Shown here one piece after another: positions 29,606 to 39,732 of a stretch of DNA of 64,000 bases (position 1 is its first letter; the number at the start of each line of letters is the position of its first letter). The DNA lies in assembly GCA_028871055.1 (NCBI GenBank), contig JAGWON010000006.1, positions 1 through 64,000 of the forward strand. The letters run 5' to 3'. A program made the position numbers and the translations under genes. The stretch comes from Alphaproteobacteria bacterium (GTDB taxonomy: Bacteria > Pseudomonadota > Alphaproteobacteria > ATCC43930 > CGMCC-115725). The notes beneath the pieces are model-generated. The model was not told where the DNA came from, did not search any database, and saw nothing but the letters and a program-made list of their open reading frames with translations.

Positions 29606-29842
29606 ATGCGCAGTCTGATCGCCTGCTTGTGCCTCGCCGCGTCGGCGGCGCTTGCCGGCTGCAGCTCGGTCGGAGAGCCGGCTCCGTCGACGGCGCGCGC
29701 CATCGATAGCGACATATCGGCGGCCCACAACACCGGTCCGACCGCGGAACAGATCGGCCAGACGGTGGTTCCGAACGTCACCTCGCCGCGCGACACGTCG
29801 GTCATTCCCACCGTGACGGTGCCGCTCAACAACGCGTATTAA
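29606..29842 (+). CDS. Small lipoprotein
   Basis: MRSLIACLCLAASAALAGCSSVGEPAP; lipobox LAGC. Confidence 0.7.
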   Translation: MRSLIACLCLAASAALAGCSSVGEPAPSTARAIDSDISAAHNTGPTAEQIGQTVVPNVTSPRDTSVIPTVTVPLNNAY

Positions 29843-29867
29843 CCTCACGCGATTGACCGCGCGGGGA

Positions 29868-30431
29868 TCAGCTCGGCTCGAGCTCGGTGTCCCAGTAGAG
29901 GAAGTCGCGCCAGGAATGGTGCAGGAAGTTGGGCGGGAAGGTGCGGCCGTTCTCGCGCAGCAGCTGCGTCGTCGGCTGGATCGGGCGGTGGCGCGGATGT
30001 AGCCCGCTCTCGGCCGGGATGCGGTTGCCCTTGCGCAGGTTGCAGCCCGAGCAGGCGGTGACGACGTTCTCCCAGGTCGTGTGCCCGCCGCGCGAGCGCG
30101 GCACGACGTGGTCGAAGGTCAAGTCGTGCGACGGGAAGCCGTCACCGCAGTACTGGCAGATGAAGCGGTCGCGCAGGAAGACGTTGAACCGCGTGAAGGC
30201 GGGCCGCCGCGCCATCCGGATGTATTCCTTGAGCGAGATGACGCTCGGCAGCTTCATCTCGAAGGACGGGCTGCGCACGACCCGGTCGTATTGCGAGACG
30301 ATGTTGACGCGCTCGAGGCAGACGGCCTTGACGGTCTCCTGCCACGACCAGAGCGAAAGCGGGAAGTAGCTCAGCGGACGGAAATCCGCATTGAGCACCA
30401 GCGCCGGGCAGCTATCGAGCGTGACTGACAA
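29868..30431 (-). CDS. HNH endonuclease family protein
   Basis: CQYCGDGFPSHDLTFDHVVPRSRGGHTTWENVVTACSGCNLRKGNR. Confidence 0.9.
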   Translation of the reverse strand: MSVTLDSCPALVLNADFRPLSYFPLSLWSWQETVKAVCLERVNIVSQYDRVVRSPSFEMKLPSVISLKEYIRMARRPAFTRFNVFLRDRFICQYCGDGFPSHDLTFDHVVPRSRGGHTTWENVVTACSGCNLRKGNRIPAESGLHPRHRPIQPTTQLLRENGRTFPPNFLHHSWRDFLYWDTELEPS

Positions 30432-30518
30432 CCAGCCTCCAAATCCCGGCGGGTTGGAGCCCGCCGTTGCCGCGCATTAAAGCCAAAAAATTGTTACGCT
30501 GCAATGTCATCGCGGCGC

Positions 30519-31409
30519 TCACCGCGTCGGCACCGGCTTGTCGCCGCGATAATCGTAGAATCCGCGCCCGGCCTTGCGTCCGAGCCAGCCGGCCTCGACG
30601 TATTTGACCAGTAGCGGACACGGCCGATACTTCGAATCGGCGAGGCCCTCGTACAGCACCTGCATCACCGCGAGGCAGGTATCGAGGCCGATGAAATCGG
30701 CGAGCTCGAGCGGTCCCATCGGGTGATGGGCGCCGAGCTTCATCGCCGTATCGATCGCCTCGACCGAGCCCACGCCTTCATAGAGCGTATAGACCGCCTC
30801 GTTGATCATCGGCAGCAGGATGCGGTTGACGATGAAGGCCGGAAAATCCTCGGCCGCGACCGGCGTCTTGCCCAGCTTCACGGCCAGCTCGCGGATCGCG
30901 GCGAAGGTCGATTCGTCGGTGGCGATGCCGCGGATCAGCTCGACCAGGGCCATCACCGGAACCGGATTCATGAAATGCATGCCGATGAACCGGCCCGGCC
31001 GGTCGGTCGACGCGGCGAGCCGCGTGATCGAGATCGACGAGGTGTTGCTGGCGACGATCGCCGACGGCTTGAGATTCGGCACGAGTTTCTTGAAGATTTC
31101 GCGTTTGGTCGCCTCGTTCTCGGTCGCCGCCTCGATCACCACGTCGCAATCCTTGAACTGATCGAACGCGGTGCTGGTCTTGATCCGCTTCAGCGCGGCC
31201 ACCTTGTCAGCCTCGCTGACCTTGCCGCCCTTGACCTGGCGCGCCAGGTTTTTGTCGATCACGCCCATCGCGCGGTCGAGCGCCTTCTGGTCGACGTCGG
31301 CGAGATAGACGTCGTAGCCGGCCAGCGCCGTCACATGGGCGATGCCGCTGCCCATCTGGCCGGCGCCGATGATGCCGACGGTCTTGATCGTGGTCGCTTG
31401 CTCCGCCAT
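30519..31409 (-). CDS. 3-hydroxybutyryl-CoA dehydrogenase
   Basis: [64 protein letters not shown]. Confidence 0.93.
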   Translation of the reverse strand: MAEQATTIKTVGIIGAGQMGSGIAHVTALAGYDVYLADVDQKALDRAMGVIDKNLARQVKGGKVSEADKVAALKRIKTSTAFDQFKDCDVVIEAATENEATKREIFKKLVPNLKPSAIVASNTSSISITRLAASTDRPGRFIGMHFMNPVPVMALVELIRGIATDESTFAAIRELAVKLGKTPVAAEDFPAFIVNRILLPMINEAVYTLYEGVGSVEAIDTAMKLGAHHPMGPLELADFIGLDTCLAVMQVLYEGLADSKYRPCPLLVKYVEAGWLGRKAGRGFYDYRGDKPVPTR

Positions 31410-31425
31410 GTGGTGCTCCCCTTTT

Positions 31426-32370
31426 TCATGCCGCGCCGCCTTTTTCGAGCGCCTTGTCGAGCGCCGGAACGATCTCGAACAGGTCGCCGACCAGGCCGTA
31501 ATCGGCGACCTGGAAGATCGGCGCTTCCTCGTCCTTGTTGATCGCGACGATGACCTTTGAATCCTTCATGCCGGCGAGATGCTGGATCGCACCCGAAATG
31601 CCGACGGCGATATAGAGCTCGGGCGCGACGATCTTGCCGGTCTGGCCGACCTGATAGTCGTTGGGCACGAAGCCGGCGTCGACCGCGGCGCGCGAGGCGC
31701 CGACCGCGGCGCCGAGCTTGTCGGCGAGGCTCTCCAGCAGCTTGAAATTGTCGCCCGACTGCAGGCCGCGCCCGCCCGAGACGATGACGCGCGCCGCGGT
31801 GAGCTCGGGCCGCTCGCTCTTGGCGAGCTCGGCGCCGACGTATTGCGCCAGCCCGGCGCCGCCGGCGGCCGCGATCGTCTCGACCGGCGCATTGCCGCCG
31901 GATGCGTCGGCCGCCGGAAACGCCGTCGCGCGCACCGTGATCACCTTGATCGGATCGGGCGACTTGACCGTGGCGATGGCGTTGCCGGCATAGATCGGTC
32001 TTTCGAACGTGTCCGCGGAAACCACGCCCGAGATGTCGGAGATCGGCGCCACGTCGAGCAGCGCGGCGACGCGCGGCATCGCGTTCTTGCCGAACGTCGT
32101 CGCCGGCGCCAGCAGATGGGAATAGCCCTTCGCGAGGCCGACCAGCAATCGCGCCAGGTCCTCGGCCAGCGGATGGGCGTAGATCGCGTCGTCGGCGACC
32201 AGCACTTTGGCGGCGCCGGCGACTTTGGCCGCCGCCGCGGCCGCGGTGGCGCAGCCCGATCCCGCCACCAGCACGTGGACATCGCCGAGCTTCGCCGCCG
32301 CCGCAATGGTGTTGAGCGTCGCCGGCTTCAGGTTCTTTCCGTCGTGCTCGGCCAGGACGAGAACCGCCAT
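31426..32370 (-). CDS. etfA: Electron transfer flavoprotein alpha subunit
   Basis: [62 protein letters not shown]. Confidence 0.95.
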   Translation of the reverse strand: MAVLVLAEHDGKNLKPATLNTIAAAAKLGDVHVLVAGSGCATAAAAAAKVAGAAKVLVADDAIYAHPLAEDLARLLVGLAKGYSHLLAPATTFGKNAMPRVAALLDVAPISDISGVVSADTFERPIYAGNAIATVKSPDPIKVITVRATAFPAADASGGNAPVETIAAAGGAGLAQYVGAELAKSERPELTAARVIVSGGRGLQSGDNFKLLESLADKLGAAVGASRAAVDAGFVPNDYQVGQTGKIVAPELYIAVGISGAIQHLAGMKDSKVIVAINKDEEAPIFQVADYGLVGDLFEIVPALDKALEKGGAA

Positions 32371-33119
32371 CAGATCACCCGCGCCTCGTTCCGGAGCTTG
32401 TCGACCAGCTCCGCCACCGAGCCGAGCTTCTTGCCGGCTTGTCGCTTGTGCGGCTCGGCGACTTTGAGCGTCTGCAGCCGCGGCTTGGGGTCGACGCCGA
32501 GCGCTTCGGGGGTGACCTGTTCGATGGGCTTCTTCTTCGCCTTCATGATGTTGGGGAGCGAGGCGTAGCGCGGCTCGTTGAGCCGGAGGTCGGTCGTCAC
32601 TACCGCGGGCAGGGCGAGCTTCACCGTCTCGAGCCCGCCGTCGACTTCGCGCGTCACCGTCGCGGCGTCGCCTTCGAGCTTGAGCTTCGAGGCAAAAGTT
32701 GCCTGGCCCCAGCCGAGCAGTGCCGCCAGCATCTGGCCGGTCTGATTGCAATCGTCGTCGATTGCCTGCTTGCCCAGGATCGCGAGAAGGGGCTGTTCCT
32801 TCGCGACGATGGCCGTGAGCAGCTTCGCCACCGCCAGCGGCTGGAGCTCGACGTCGCTTAACACGTGAATGCCGCGATCGGCACCCATGGCGAGCGCGGT
32901 GCGGATGGTTTCCTGGCATTGTGCCGCGCCCATCGACACCGCGACGATCTCGCTGGCCGTGCCCGCCTCCTTGAGGCGCACCGCCTCCTCGACGGCGATC
33001 TCGTCGAACGGATTCATCGACATCTTGACGTTGGCGGTCTCGACGCCGCTGCCGTCCGCCTTGACGCGGATCTTGACGTTGAAGTCGATCACCCGCTTGA
33101 CGGCGACGAGAACCTTCAT
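32370..33119 (-). CDS. etfB: Electron transfer flavoprotein beta subunit
   Basis: [48 protein letters not shown]. Confidence 0.95.
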   Translation of the reverse strand: MKVLVAVKRVIDFNVKIRVKADGSGVETANVKMSMNPFDEIAVEEAVRLKEAGTASEIVAVSMGAAQCQETIRTALAMGADRGIHVLSDVELQPLAVAKLLTAIVAKEQPLLAILGKQAIDDDCNQTGQMLAALLGWGQATFASKLKLEGDAATVTREVDGGLETVKLALPAVVTTDLRLNEPRYASLPNIMKAKKKPIEQVTPEALGVDPKPRLQTLKVAEPHKRQAGKKLGSVAELVDKLRNEARVI

Positions 33120-33161
33120 GATCGGGTCGTTCAGCCTGTTTTGCTGCAATGCGGCGAGGAA

Positions 33162-33177
33162 TTGTGCACGCGCACAA
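33162..33177. promoter_or_regulatory. Perfect inverted repeat upstream of etfB, candidate operator
   Basis: TTGTGC-ACGC-GCACAA. Confidence 0.4.
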
Positions 33178-33241
33178 CGTGAACGCAAGGAATTCGTGTA
33201 ACAGAAATTTCACGGATCAGGCGGGCGATAGCCCGCGGAAA

Positions 33242-33805
33242 TCAACGGTTTGCGCCCGGCTTCCACAGCACGTCGGACCGTCCCTGGTCGTTGGCGTGGC
33301 GTGCCAGGACGAAGAGATGGTCCGACAGCCGGTTGAGGTATTTGAGCGCCTCGGGATTGATCCTCTCCTTGGCGCCGAGCGCCGCGACGGTGCGCTCGGC
33401 CCGCCGCACGACGGTGCGCGCCAGATGCAAAGCCGCCGCAAAGGGTGTGCCGCCGGGCAGGACGAAGGATTCGAGCGGCTCGAGCTCGGCGTTGAGCGCA
33501 TCGATTTCGCGCTCGAGCCGTTCGGTTTGCGCCGGCACGACGCGCAGCGCGCCCTTCGCTTTGCGGCCCGTATGCGGCGTCGCCAGGTCGGCGCCGACGT
33601 CGAACAGGTCGTTCTGGATGCGGCCGAGCATGGTGTCGATGTTGTCGGTGGTGTGCAGCCGCGCCAGGCCGAGCGCGGCGTTGGCTTCGTCGACCGTGCC
33701 GTAAGCGGCGACGCGCAGATGCTGTTTCGGCACCCGCTTGCCGCCGACGAGTGCGGTCTGTCCCTTGTCGCCGCCGCGGGTGTAGATGCGCGTGAGTTTG
33801 ACCAT
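33242..33805 (-). CDS. PduO-type ATP:cob(I)alamin adenosyltransferase
   Basis: MVKLTRIYTRGGDKGQTALVGGKRVPK, GTVDEANAALGLAR, LPGGTPFAAALHLARTVVRRAER. Confidence 0.93.
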   Translation of the reverse strand: MVKLTRIYTRGGDKGQTALVGGKRVPKQHLRVAAYGTVDEANAALGLARLHTTDNIDTMLGRIQNDLFDVGADLATPHTGRKAKGALRVVPAQTERLEREIDALNAELEPLESFVLPGGTPFAAALHLARTVVRRAERTVAALGAKERINPEALKYLNRLSDHLFVLARHANDQGRSDVLWKPGANR

Positions 33806-33812
33806 CAGCGCC

Positions 33813-34004
33813 TCAGCGCCGATAGAGCATCATGAAGATGAAGAACAGCAGCAGCGCCGTTCCCTGGAACCAGATGCGATAGCGCATGATCACGTTGGCG
33901 CGCTGCGGGTCGCCACCGCGCGCCATCCAGAACACGCCGAAAAGCAGCGTCCCGAGCGTCGCGAGCATGGCGATCACGACCAGGATCGGCAGGACGATTT
34001 GCAT
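33813..34004 (-). CDS. Small twin-transmembrane protein
   Basis: MQIVLPILVVIAMLATLGTLLFGVFWMARGGDPQRANVIMRYRIWFQGTALLLFFIFMMLYRR. Confidence 0.75.
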   Translation of the reverse strand: MQIVLPILVVIAMLATLGTLLFGVFWMARGGDPQRANVIMRYRIWFQGTALLLFFIFMMLYRR

Positions 34005-34153
34005 GGCGCATTATATACCGCCCGGCGGCGCGCCGGCCAGCGCGCGAAGTGGGCCCAATCCCAATTTGACGCCGCGGCGCGCGACACCGATAATTGCCGA
34101 AATCGAAATCAACCGCCGGCGCAAGGCGGCCATCCACGGGGAGGAGAAATCGC

Positions 34154-35536
34154 ATGGCTTCCGCACCGACGGTCGACGTCGCGCGCATCATCGACGATCG
34201 CAAGCTCGACGGCTTCACCTGGGCGATCATCATCTGGTCGTTCCTCATCATCAACTTCGACGGCTACGACATCTCCGCGATCGCATCGGCCGCGCCGCTG
34301 GTGATGCACGCCTGGGGCATCACCAATCCCGGCCTCTTCATGGGCACGGTGATCAGCGCCAGCCTGTTCGGCATGCTGTTCGGCGCGCCGATCCTCGGCT
34401 ACGTCGGCGACGGCTTCGGCCGCAAGACCGCGACCATGATCGCGTGCGTCATCTTCGGCGTCTTCACCCTGGCCTGCGCCTGGGCGAGCGATCTCGACAC
34501 GCTGCGCACGCTGCGCTTCTTCGCCGGCCTCGGCATCGGCGGCCTGTTGCCGAACCTCATCGCACTGACCGCCGAGTATGCGCCGCGGCGCGTGCGCGCG
34601 ACGCTCATCATCGTGATGTTCGTCGGCATTACGCTGGGCGGCGTTTTCCCGGGTCTCGCCGCGGTCTATATCGCGCCGACCTATGGCTGGCAGGCGGTGT
34701 TCGTGATCGGCGGCGTGGCGCCGCTGGTGATGGCCGTGCTGGCCTTCTTCTTCCTGCCTGAATCGCTCAAGTTCCTGGTCGTGCGCAACAAGCGCGCTCA
34801 GGCCGAGACCATGATCCGCCGGCTCGCGCCCGACGCCAATGTCGGGCCGGGCACGCAGTTCGTCATCGCCGACGAAGGCAAGACCAGCCGGAGCCTGTCG
34901 CCGCATCACCTCTTCAAGGGCGGCCTCGCCTACATCACGCCGCTGCTGTGGCTCTGCTTCTGCATGAACCTGATGGGCTTCTATTTCATGATCGGTTGGA
35001 TGCCGATCATCCTCCAGCGCACCCACGTCCTCACGCCCAACGATGCCCAGTTCGCCAACGTGCTCGTTCAGCTCGGCGGCACCATCGGCGGCCTGCTGCT
35101 GGCGCGGCCGATGGACAAGAAGGGCTTCCTGCCGGTGACGGTGCTGTTCGCACTCGCCGTGCCGGCGATCGCCGGCATCGGATATTTCTCGCAGATCTCG
35201 CAGCCGATGGTGCTCGCGTCGGCTTTCGTCGCGGGCTTCTGTGTCCTCGGGCTGCAGTTCGGCATCAATGCCGCCTCCGGCATGATCTATCCGACGGCGG
35301 TGCGCTCCAACGGCTCGGGCTGGGCGTTCGGCATCGGCCGCTTCGGCTCGATCGCCGGCCCGGTGCTCGGCGGCTATTTCATCGCCCAGCACCTGCCGCT
35401 GCCGAGCCTCTTTCTGCTGTGGACGATCCCCAGCATCGTCGGCTTCCTCGCCGCGCTGACGCTGACGCTGCTGTATCACAGCCGCTTCAAGGGCCTGGGA
35501 TTGGGCCAGCGCGAGGTGCTGGAGGCGGCCGAATAG
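34154..35536 (+). CDS. MFS transporter, aromatic acid:H+ symporter-like
   Basis: INFDGYDISAIASAAPLVMHAWGI, GYVGDGFGRKTATMIACVIFG; 12-TM MFS. Confidence 0.85.
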   Translation: MASAPTVDVARIIDDRKLDGFTWAIIIWSFLIINFDGYDISAIASAAPLVMHAWGITNPGLFMGTVISASLFGMLFGAPILGYVGDGFGRKTATMIACVIFGVFTLACAWASDLDTLRTLRFFAGLGIGGLLPNLIALTAEYAPRRVRATLIIVMFVGITLGGVFPGLAAVYIAPTYGWQAVFVIGGVAPLVMAVLAFFFLPESLKFLVVRNKRAQAETMIRRLAPDANVGPGTQFVIADEGKTSRSLSPHHLFKGGLAYITPLLWLCFCMNLMGFYFMIGWMPIILQRTHVLTPNDAQFANVLVQLGGTIGGLLLARPMDKKGFLPVTVLFALAVPAIAGIGYFSQISQPMVLASAFVAGFCVLGLQFGINAASGMIYPTAVRSNGSGWAFGIGRFGSIAGPVLGGYFIAQHLPLPSLFLLWTIPSIVGFLAALTLTLLYHSRFKGLGLGQREVLEAAE

Positions 35537-35611
35537 GTTTGCTTCACACGACGCCGGCGCGCTGAATTCACGCGCCGGCTGTGCTACGCGGAACGCATTG
35601 ACGCTTGCGAC

Positions 35612-35643
35612 AGGTCCGGCGATGTTCGCCGGACCTTTTTCTT
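35612..35643 (+). terminator. Rho-independent terminator (strong hairpin + T tract)
   Basis: AGGTCCGGCGA-TGT-TCGCCGGACCT TTTTCTT, 11-bp perfect stem. Confidence 0.85.
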
Positions 35644-35655
35644 GGGAGGAGCGCG

Positions 35656-36456
35656 ATGGTTGATATCGATTTTGCGCGCATGGCGCCGCCCAAAGGCGCG
35701 CGCGTCGCGGTGGTCGGCGCCAGCGGCGGCATCGGCCGCGCTCTGACAGAGGCAGCGGTCGACATCGGCCTCGATGTTGCGGCGCTCGACCTGCCGCGCT
35801 CGCTCGAAGAATTTCCACCCGCCGGCGTGAAGCTCGCGGTCGCGCTCGACGCCACCAAGGAAGCGCAGGTCGAGTCCGCCTTCGGCCGCGTCGGTCGCGC
35901 CTTCGGCGGCCGGCTCGACGGCCTGGTCAATCTTGCGGGGTTCCCGAACCGCCATGTGCCGTTCGACGAGCTGACGCTCGCCGAATGGCAGGAGACGGTC
36001 GATGGCAGCCTGAAGACCACCTATCTCTGCTGCCGCGCCGCGCTGTCGCTCTTGCGGGCCGCGGCCGATGCCGGGGGATCGCCGGCGATCGTCAACACCG
36101 CGTCGGGCCTCGCGGCGCGGCCATTGCCGGGGCTCTCGGCGTACAGCGCGTCGAAGGCGGGCGTCGCCAACTTCACCAAGACGCTGGTGCACGAGCTCGC
36201 GCCGCACATCCGCGCCAATACGCTGGCGCCCGGCGTGGTGCGCACCGCCTTCCACACCGGCGGCACCGGCCGGCCGTCGGATGCGCCCAACGCCAATCCG
36301 CGCGTCGACTTCGAGGGCTATGCGCGGCTGGTGCCGCTGGCCCGCGTCGCCGAGCCGGCCGACATGGTGGGGCCGATCCTGTTCCTGCTCGGTCCGGCAT
36401 CCGGCTGGGTCAACGGCCAGGTGCTGCACGTCAACGGCGGCGGCTTGATGCCCTGA
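35656..36456 (+). CDS. SDR family oxidoreductase
   Basis: VAVVGASGGIGRALTEAA, YSASKAGVANFTKTL, NGQVLHVNGGGLM. Confidence 0.9.
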   Translation: MVDIDFARMAPPKGARVAVVGASGGIGRALTEAAVDIGLDVAALDLPRSLEEFPPAGVKLAVALDATKEAQVESAFGRVGRAFGGRLDGLVNLAGFPNRHVPFDELTLAEWQETVDGSLKTTYLCCRAALSLLRAAADAGGSPAIVNTASGLAARPLPGLSAYSASKAGVANFTKTLVHELAPHIRANTLAPGVVRTAFHTGGTGRPSDAPNANPRVDFEGYARLVPLARVAEPADMVGPILFLLGPASGWVNGQVLHVNGGGLMP

Positions 36457-36497
36457 AAAGGGCGGTCTGGGTTGCGCTGGCCGCAACCAGCCTCGCC

Positions 36498-36532
36498 TTG
36501 CCGATCATAAGCTTGCTTATTATACTCGTCGG
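36498..36532 (+). promoter_or_regulatory. Predicted promoter/operator of marR-emrAB operon
   Basis: TTGCCG - 17 nt - TATACT with dyad ATAAGC-TT-GCTTAT (36507-36520) in spacer. Confidence 0.6.
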
Positions 36533-37012
36533 ATGCCGACAATTCATGATTTCGAGCGCGCGTTCGGCTTCGTGCTCTATGAGGCGGCGCGGCTCTACGG
36601 CAAACGGTTCGACCACAAGGCGCGCGCCCTCGGCCTGTCGCGCGCGCAGTGCCATGTCCTGTTCCGTCTGGCGGTCAACGAAGGCGCCAACCAGGCGCGC
36701 CTCGCCGAGCTCCTCGAGCTCGAGCCGATCTCGCTGGCGCGCATGATCGACCGCATGGAAGAGGCGGGTTGGGTCGAGCGTCGCGCCGATCCGGCGGACC
36801 GGCGCGCGCGGCTGCTCTATTTGACATCCAAAGCGAAGCCGATCTTCGACCGCATCGTCGCGCTCGGCGCCGAGACGCGCGGCGAGGCGCTGACCGGCAT
36901 TTCGCCGGCCGACCGTGACCGGATGATCGAGCTGCTGACCCAGGTGCGCCGCAACCTGTCGGAGCGCGGCACGCTCGAGCCCGAACACAGCAACGCCGGA
37001 GAGCGCGCATGA
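36533..37012 (+). CDS. MarR family transcriptional regulator
   Basis: LFRLAVNEGANQARLAELLELEPISLARMIDRMEEAGWVERRADPADRRARLLYLT. Confidence 0.93.
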   Translation: MPTIHDFERAFGFVLYEAARLYGKRFDHKARALGLSRAQCHVLFRLAVNEGANQARLAELLELEPISLARMIDRMEEAGWVERRADPADRRARLLYLTSKAKPIFDRIVALGAETRGEALTGISPADRDRMIELLTQVRRNLSERGTLEPEHSNAGERA

Positions 37013-38085
37013 GTCCCGACACGCGCGGCGCGTTGCGCCTCGGCCGCGAGCCGATGACGGCGCGTGTCCGCCACTGGGTCCGCCGGCACGCGCCGCAATG
37101 GCGCCTGCCGCTGCTGCTCGCCGGGCCGATCCTGGTCCTGCTCGTCGCCGCCTGGCTCTATGTGACCGCCGGCGCCTCCATCTCGACCGACGATGCCTAT
37201 GTCCAGGCCGACAAGGTCACGGTGAGCGCCGACGTTCCGGGCCGCGTCGTCGCCGTCGCGGTCCGCGACAATCAGCTCGTCCACGCCGGCGACGTGCTGT
37301 TCCGCCTCGACGACCGGCCGTACCGCATCGCGGTCGAGCGCGCCCAGGCGGCGCTCGCGAGCGCGCGCCTCAAGGTGCGCGAGGCGCTCGACAATCTCGC
37401 CTATCGCCAGCGCGAGTTCGATCGCCAGCAGCGGCTGTTCGCCAGCCACGTCACTTCGCAGGCCAGGCTCGACGAGGCGCGCAACGCGCTCGACGTCGCG
37501 CGCCAGCAGGCCGCCAGCCTCGCGCCGCCCGGTCCCGGCGACGACGCCAACGCCATCGACGCCGAGGTCGAGCATCATCCGCTGGTGCTGCAGGCCAAGG
37601 CGGCGCTCGACCAGGCGGAGCTCGACCTGTCGCACACCGTGATCGAAGCGCCGCTCGACGGCGTCGTCACGCGCGTCGCCAGCCTGCCGGTCGGCCAATA
37701 TCTCAATACCGCGACGCCGGCCTTCGCGCTCGTCGCCAGCCGGCAAATCTGGGTCGAGGCCAATTTCAAGGAAACCGACCTGACCCACGTCCTGCCGGGC
37801 GATCGGGCGACGGTCGACGTCGACACTTATCCCGACAAGACCTTCACGGGCCATGTCGAGAGCCTCGGCCCGGGCACCGGCTCCGAGTTCTCGGTGCTGC
37901 CGGCGCAGAACGCCACTGGCAACTGGGTCAAGGTGGTACAGCGCATTCCGGTCCGGGTCGTCATCGACAACGCCGATGCCAACCATCCCCTGCGCGCCGG
38001 CATGAGCGCCGAGGTCGAAATCGACACCGGCTATTCGCGGCTCTTCGGCTGGACCAAGCCGCCGCAGGCGGCCGCGCAGCACTAG
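37009..38085 (+). CDS. emrA: EmrA/HlyD-family efflux periplasmic adaptor
   Basis: STDDAYVQADKVTVSADVPGRVVAVAVRDNQLVHAGDVLFRLDDRPY; ATGA overlap with marR. Confidence 0.9.
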   Translation: MSPDTRGALRLGREPMTARVRHWVRRHAPQWRLPLLLAGPILVLLVAAWLYVTAGASISTDDAYVQADKVTVSADVPGRVVAVAVRDNQLVHAGDVLFRLDDRPYRIAVERAQAALASARLKVREALDNLAYRQREFDRQQRLFASHVTSQARLDEARNALDVARQQAASLAPPGPGDDANAIDAEVEHHPLVLQAKAALDQAELDLSHTVIEAPLDGVVTRVASLPVGQYLNTATPAFALVASRQIWVEANFKETDLTHVLPGDRATVDVDTYPDKTFTGHVESLGPGTGSEFSVLPAQNATGNWVKVVQRIPVRVVIDNADANHPLRAGMSAEVEIDTGYSRLFGWTKPPQAAAQH

Positions 38086-38121
38086 GCGAAGGCCTGCCAT
38101 GCGGACCCGCATTTTCTCCAT

Positions 38122-38184
38122 CGTCATTCCCGCGCAAGCGGGAATCCAGGGGCTTCCGGACCCTCGCTTTTGCGGGGGTGACGG
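38122..38184. repeat. Composite palindromic repeat (family B)
   Basis: cgtcattcccgcgcaagcgggaatccaggggcttccggaccctcgcttttgcgggggtgacgg. Confidence 0.8.
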
Positions 38185-38202
38185 AAAAACGGGCGTGCTC
38201 TG

Positions 38203-39732
38203 ATGTCGCCCGCTGGCGAGGGCCCGGTCGTCAATCGCAGCCTGATCACGATCTCGATCATGCTGGCGACGCTGATGCAGGCGCTCGACACCACGATCGC
38301 CAACGTCGCGCTGCCCGACATGCAGGGCAGCTTCGCCGTCGCGCAGGACCAGGTTGCCTGGGTGCTGACGTCGTACATCGTCGCCGCCGCAGTCGCGACG
38401 CCGCTCTGCGGCTGGCTCGCCATGCGCTACGGACGCAAGTGGCTGTTCCTCGTCTCGGTCGCCGGCTTCACGGTCGCCTCGGGGTTGTGCGGTCTCGCCG
38501 GCAGCTTGGCGCAGATGGTGATCTATCGGCTGCTCCAGGGCATCTTCGGCGCGGCACTGGTGCCGCTGTCACAGGCGGTGCTGCTCGACACCAATCCGCG
38601 CGAGAAGCACGGCCAGGCGATGGCGCTGTGGGGCGCCGGCATCATGCTCGGTCCCATCCTCGGGCCGACGCTCGGGGGCTGGCTCACCGATACCTACAAC
38701 TGGCGCTGGGTGTTCTACATCAACCTGCCGGTCGGCATCCTCTGCTTCCTCGGGCTGCTGCTGTTCCTGCATGAGACGCCGACCAGCCGCAGCCGGCCGT
38801 TCGATTTCTTCGGCTTCGTCATGCTGAGCATCGCGGTCGGCGCGGCGCAGATGATGCTCGATCGCGGCGAGCTCAAGGACTGGTTCGGCGCGACCGAGAT
38901 CCGCGTCTACTTCGGCCTGATCGTGGCCGCGTTCTGGGTGTTTGTGATGTGGACGGCGATGGCCGATCACCCGTTCTTCAACCGCGCGCTGCTCAAGGAC
39001 CGCAATTTCGTCGCCGGCTGCATCTTCATCGCGGTGATCGGCGTCGTGCTCTATGGCACGCTGGCGCTGCTGCCGCCGTTCCTCCAGACCCTGATGGAAT
39101 ACCCAACGGTGACCACCGGGCTGCTGCTGGCGCCGCGCGGCGTCGCCACCATGATCGGCATGCTGATCGTCGGCCGGCTGTCGGGCAAGGTCGACACGCG
39201 GTTGATGCTGCTCTTCGGCTTCGGCGCCACGTCCTATTCGCTCTGGCAGATGAGCCACTTCGACCTGCAGATGGACTGGTGGCCAGTGGTGACGACCGGC
39301 CTCGTCCAGGGATTCGGCCTCGGCTTCCTGTTCGTGCCGCTGACAACGATCGCCTTCACCACGCTCGACCCGCGCCTCCGGACCGAGGCGGCCGGCATCT
39401 TCAGCCTGATCCGCAACGTCGGCGCGTCGATCGGCATCTCCTTCGTCGAGACCGAGCTGGCGCGCGGCATCCAGGTGAGCCACCAATCCTTCGCCGCGGT
39501 GATGACGCCGTTCAACCGCGCGCTGACGAATCCCCAGGTCCAGGCCTATTGGAACATCCACGACACGGCCGGCCTCGCCGCGCTCAACGCCGAGGTCAAC
39601 CGCCAGGCGGTGATGCAGGCCTACATCAACGACTTCATGCTGATCATGCTGATCGCGCTGGCGTCGGTGCCGCTGCTGTTCCTGCTGCGCAAGGCCAAGC
39701 CGCCGCCCGGCGCGGCGCCGGCATTGGAATAG
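38203..39732 (+). CDS. emrB: DHA2 family MFS efflux transporter (EmrB-like)
   Basis: LMQALDTTIANVALPDMQGSFAVAQDQVAWVLTSYIVAAAVATPLCGWLAMRYGRK; 14-TM type. Confidence 0.92.
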   Translation: MSPAGEGPVVNRSLITISIMLATLMQALDTTIANVALPDMQGSFAVAQDQVAWVLTSYIVAAAVATPLCGWLAMRYGRKWLFLVSVAGFTVASGLCGLAGSLAQMVIYRLLQGIFGAALVPLSQAVLLDTNPREKHGQAMALWGAGIMLGPILGPTLGGWLTDTYNWRWVFYINLPVGILCFLGLLLFLHETPTSRSRPFDFFGFVMLSIAVGAAQMMLDRGELKDWFGATEIRVYFGLIVAAFWVFVMWTAMADHPFFNRALLKDRNFVAGCIFIAVIGVVLYGTLALLPPFLQTLMEYPTVTTGLLLAPRGVATMIGMLIVGRLSGKVDTRLMLLFGFGATSYSLWQMSHFDLQMDWWPVVTTGLVQGFGLGFLFVPLTTIAFTTLDPRLRTEAAGIFSLIRNVGASIGISFVETELARGIQVSHQSFAAVMTPFNRALTNPQVQAYWNIHDTAGLAALNAEVNRQAVMQAYINDFMLIMLIALASVPLLFLLRKAKPPPGAAPALE

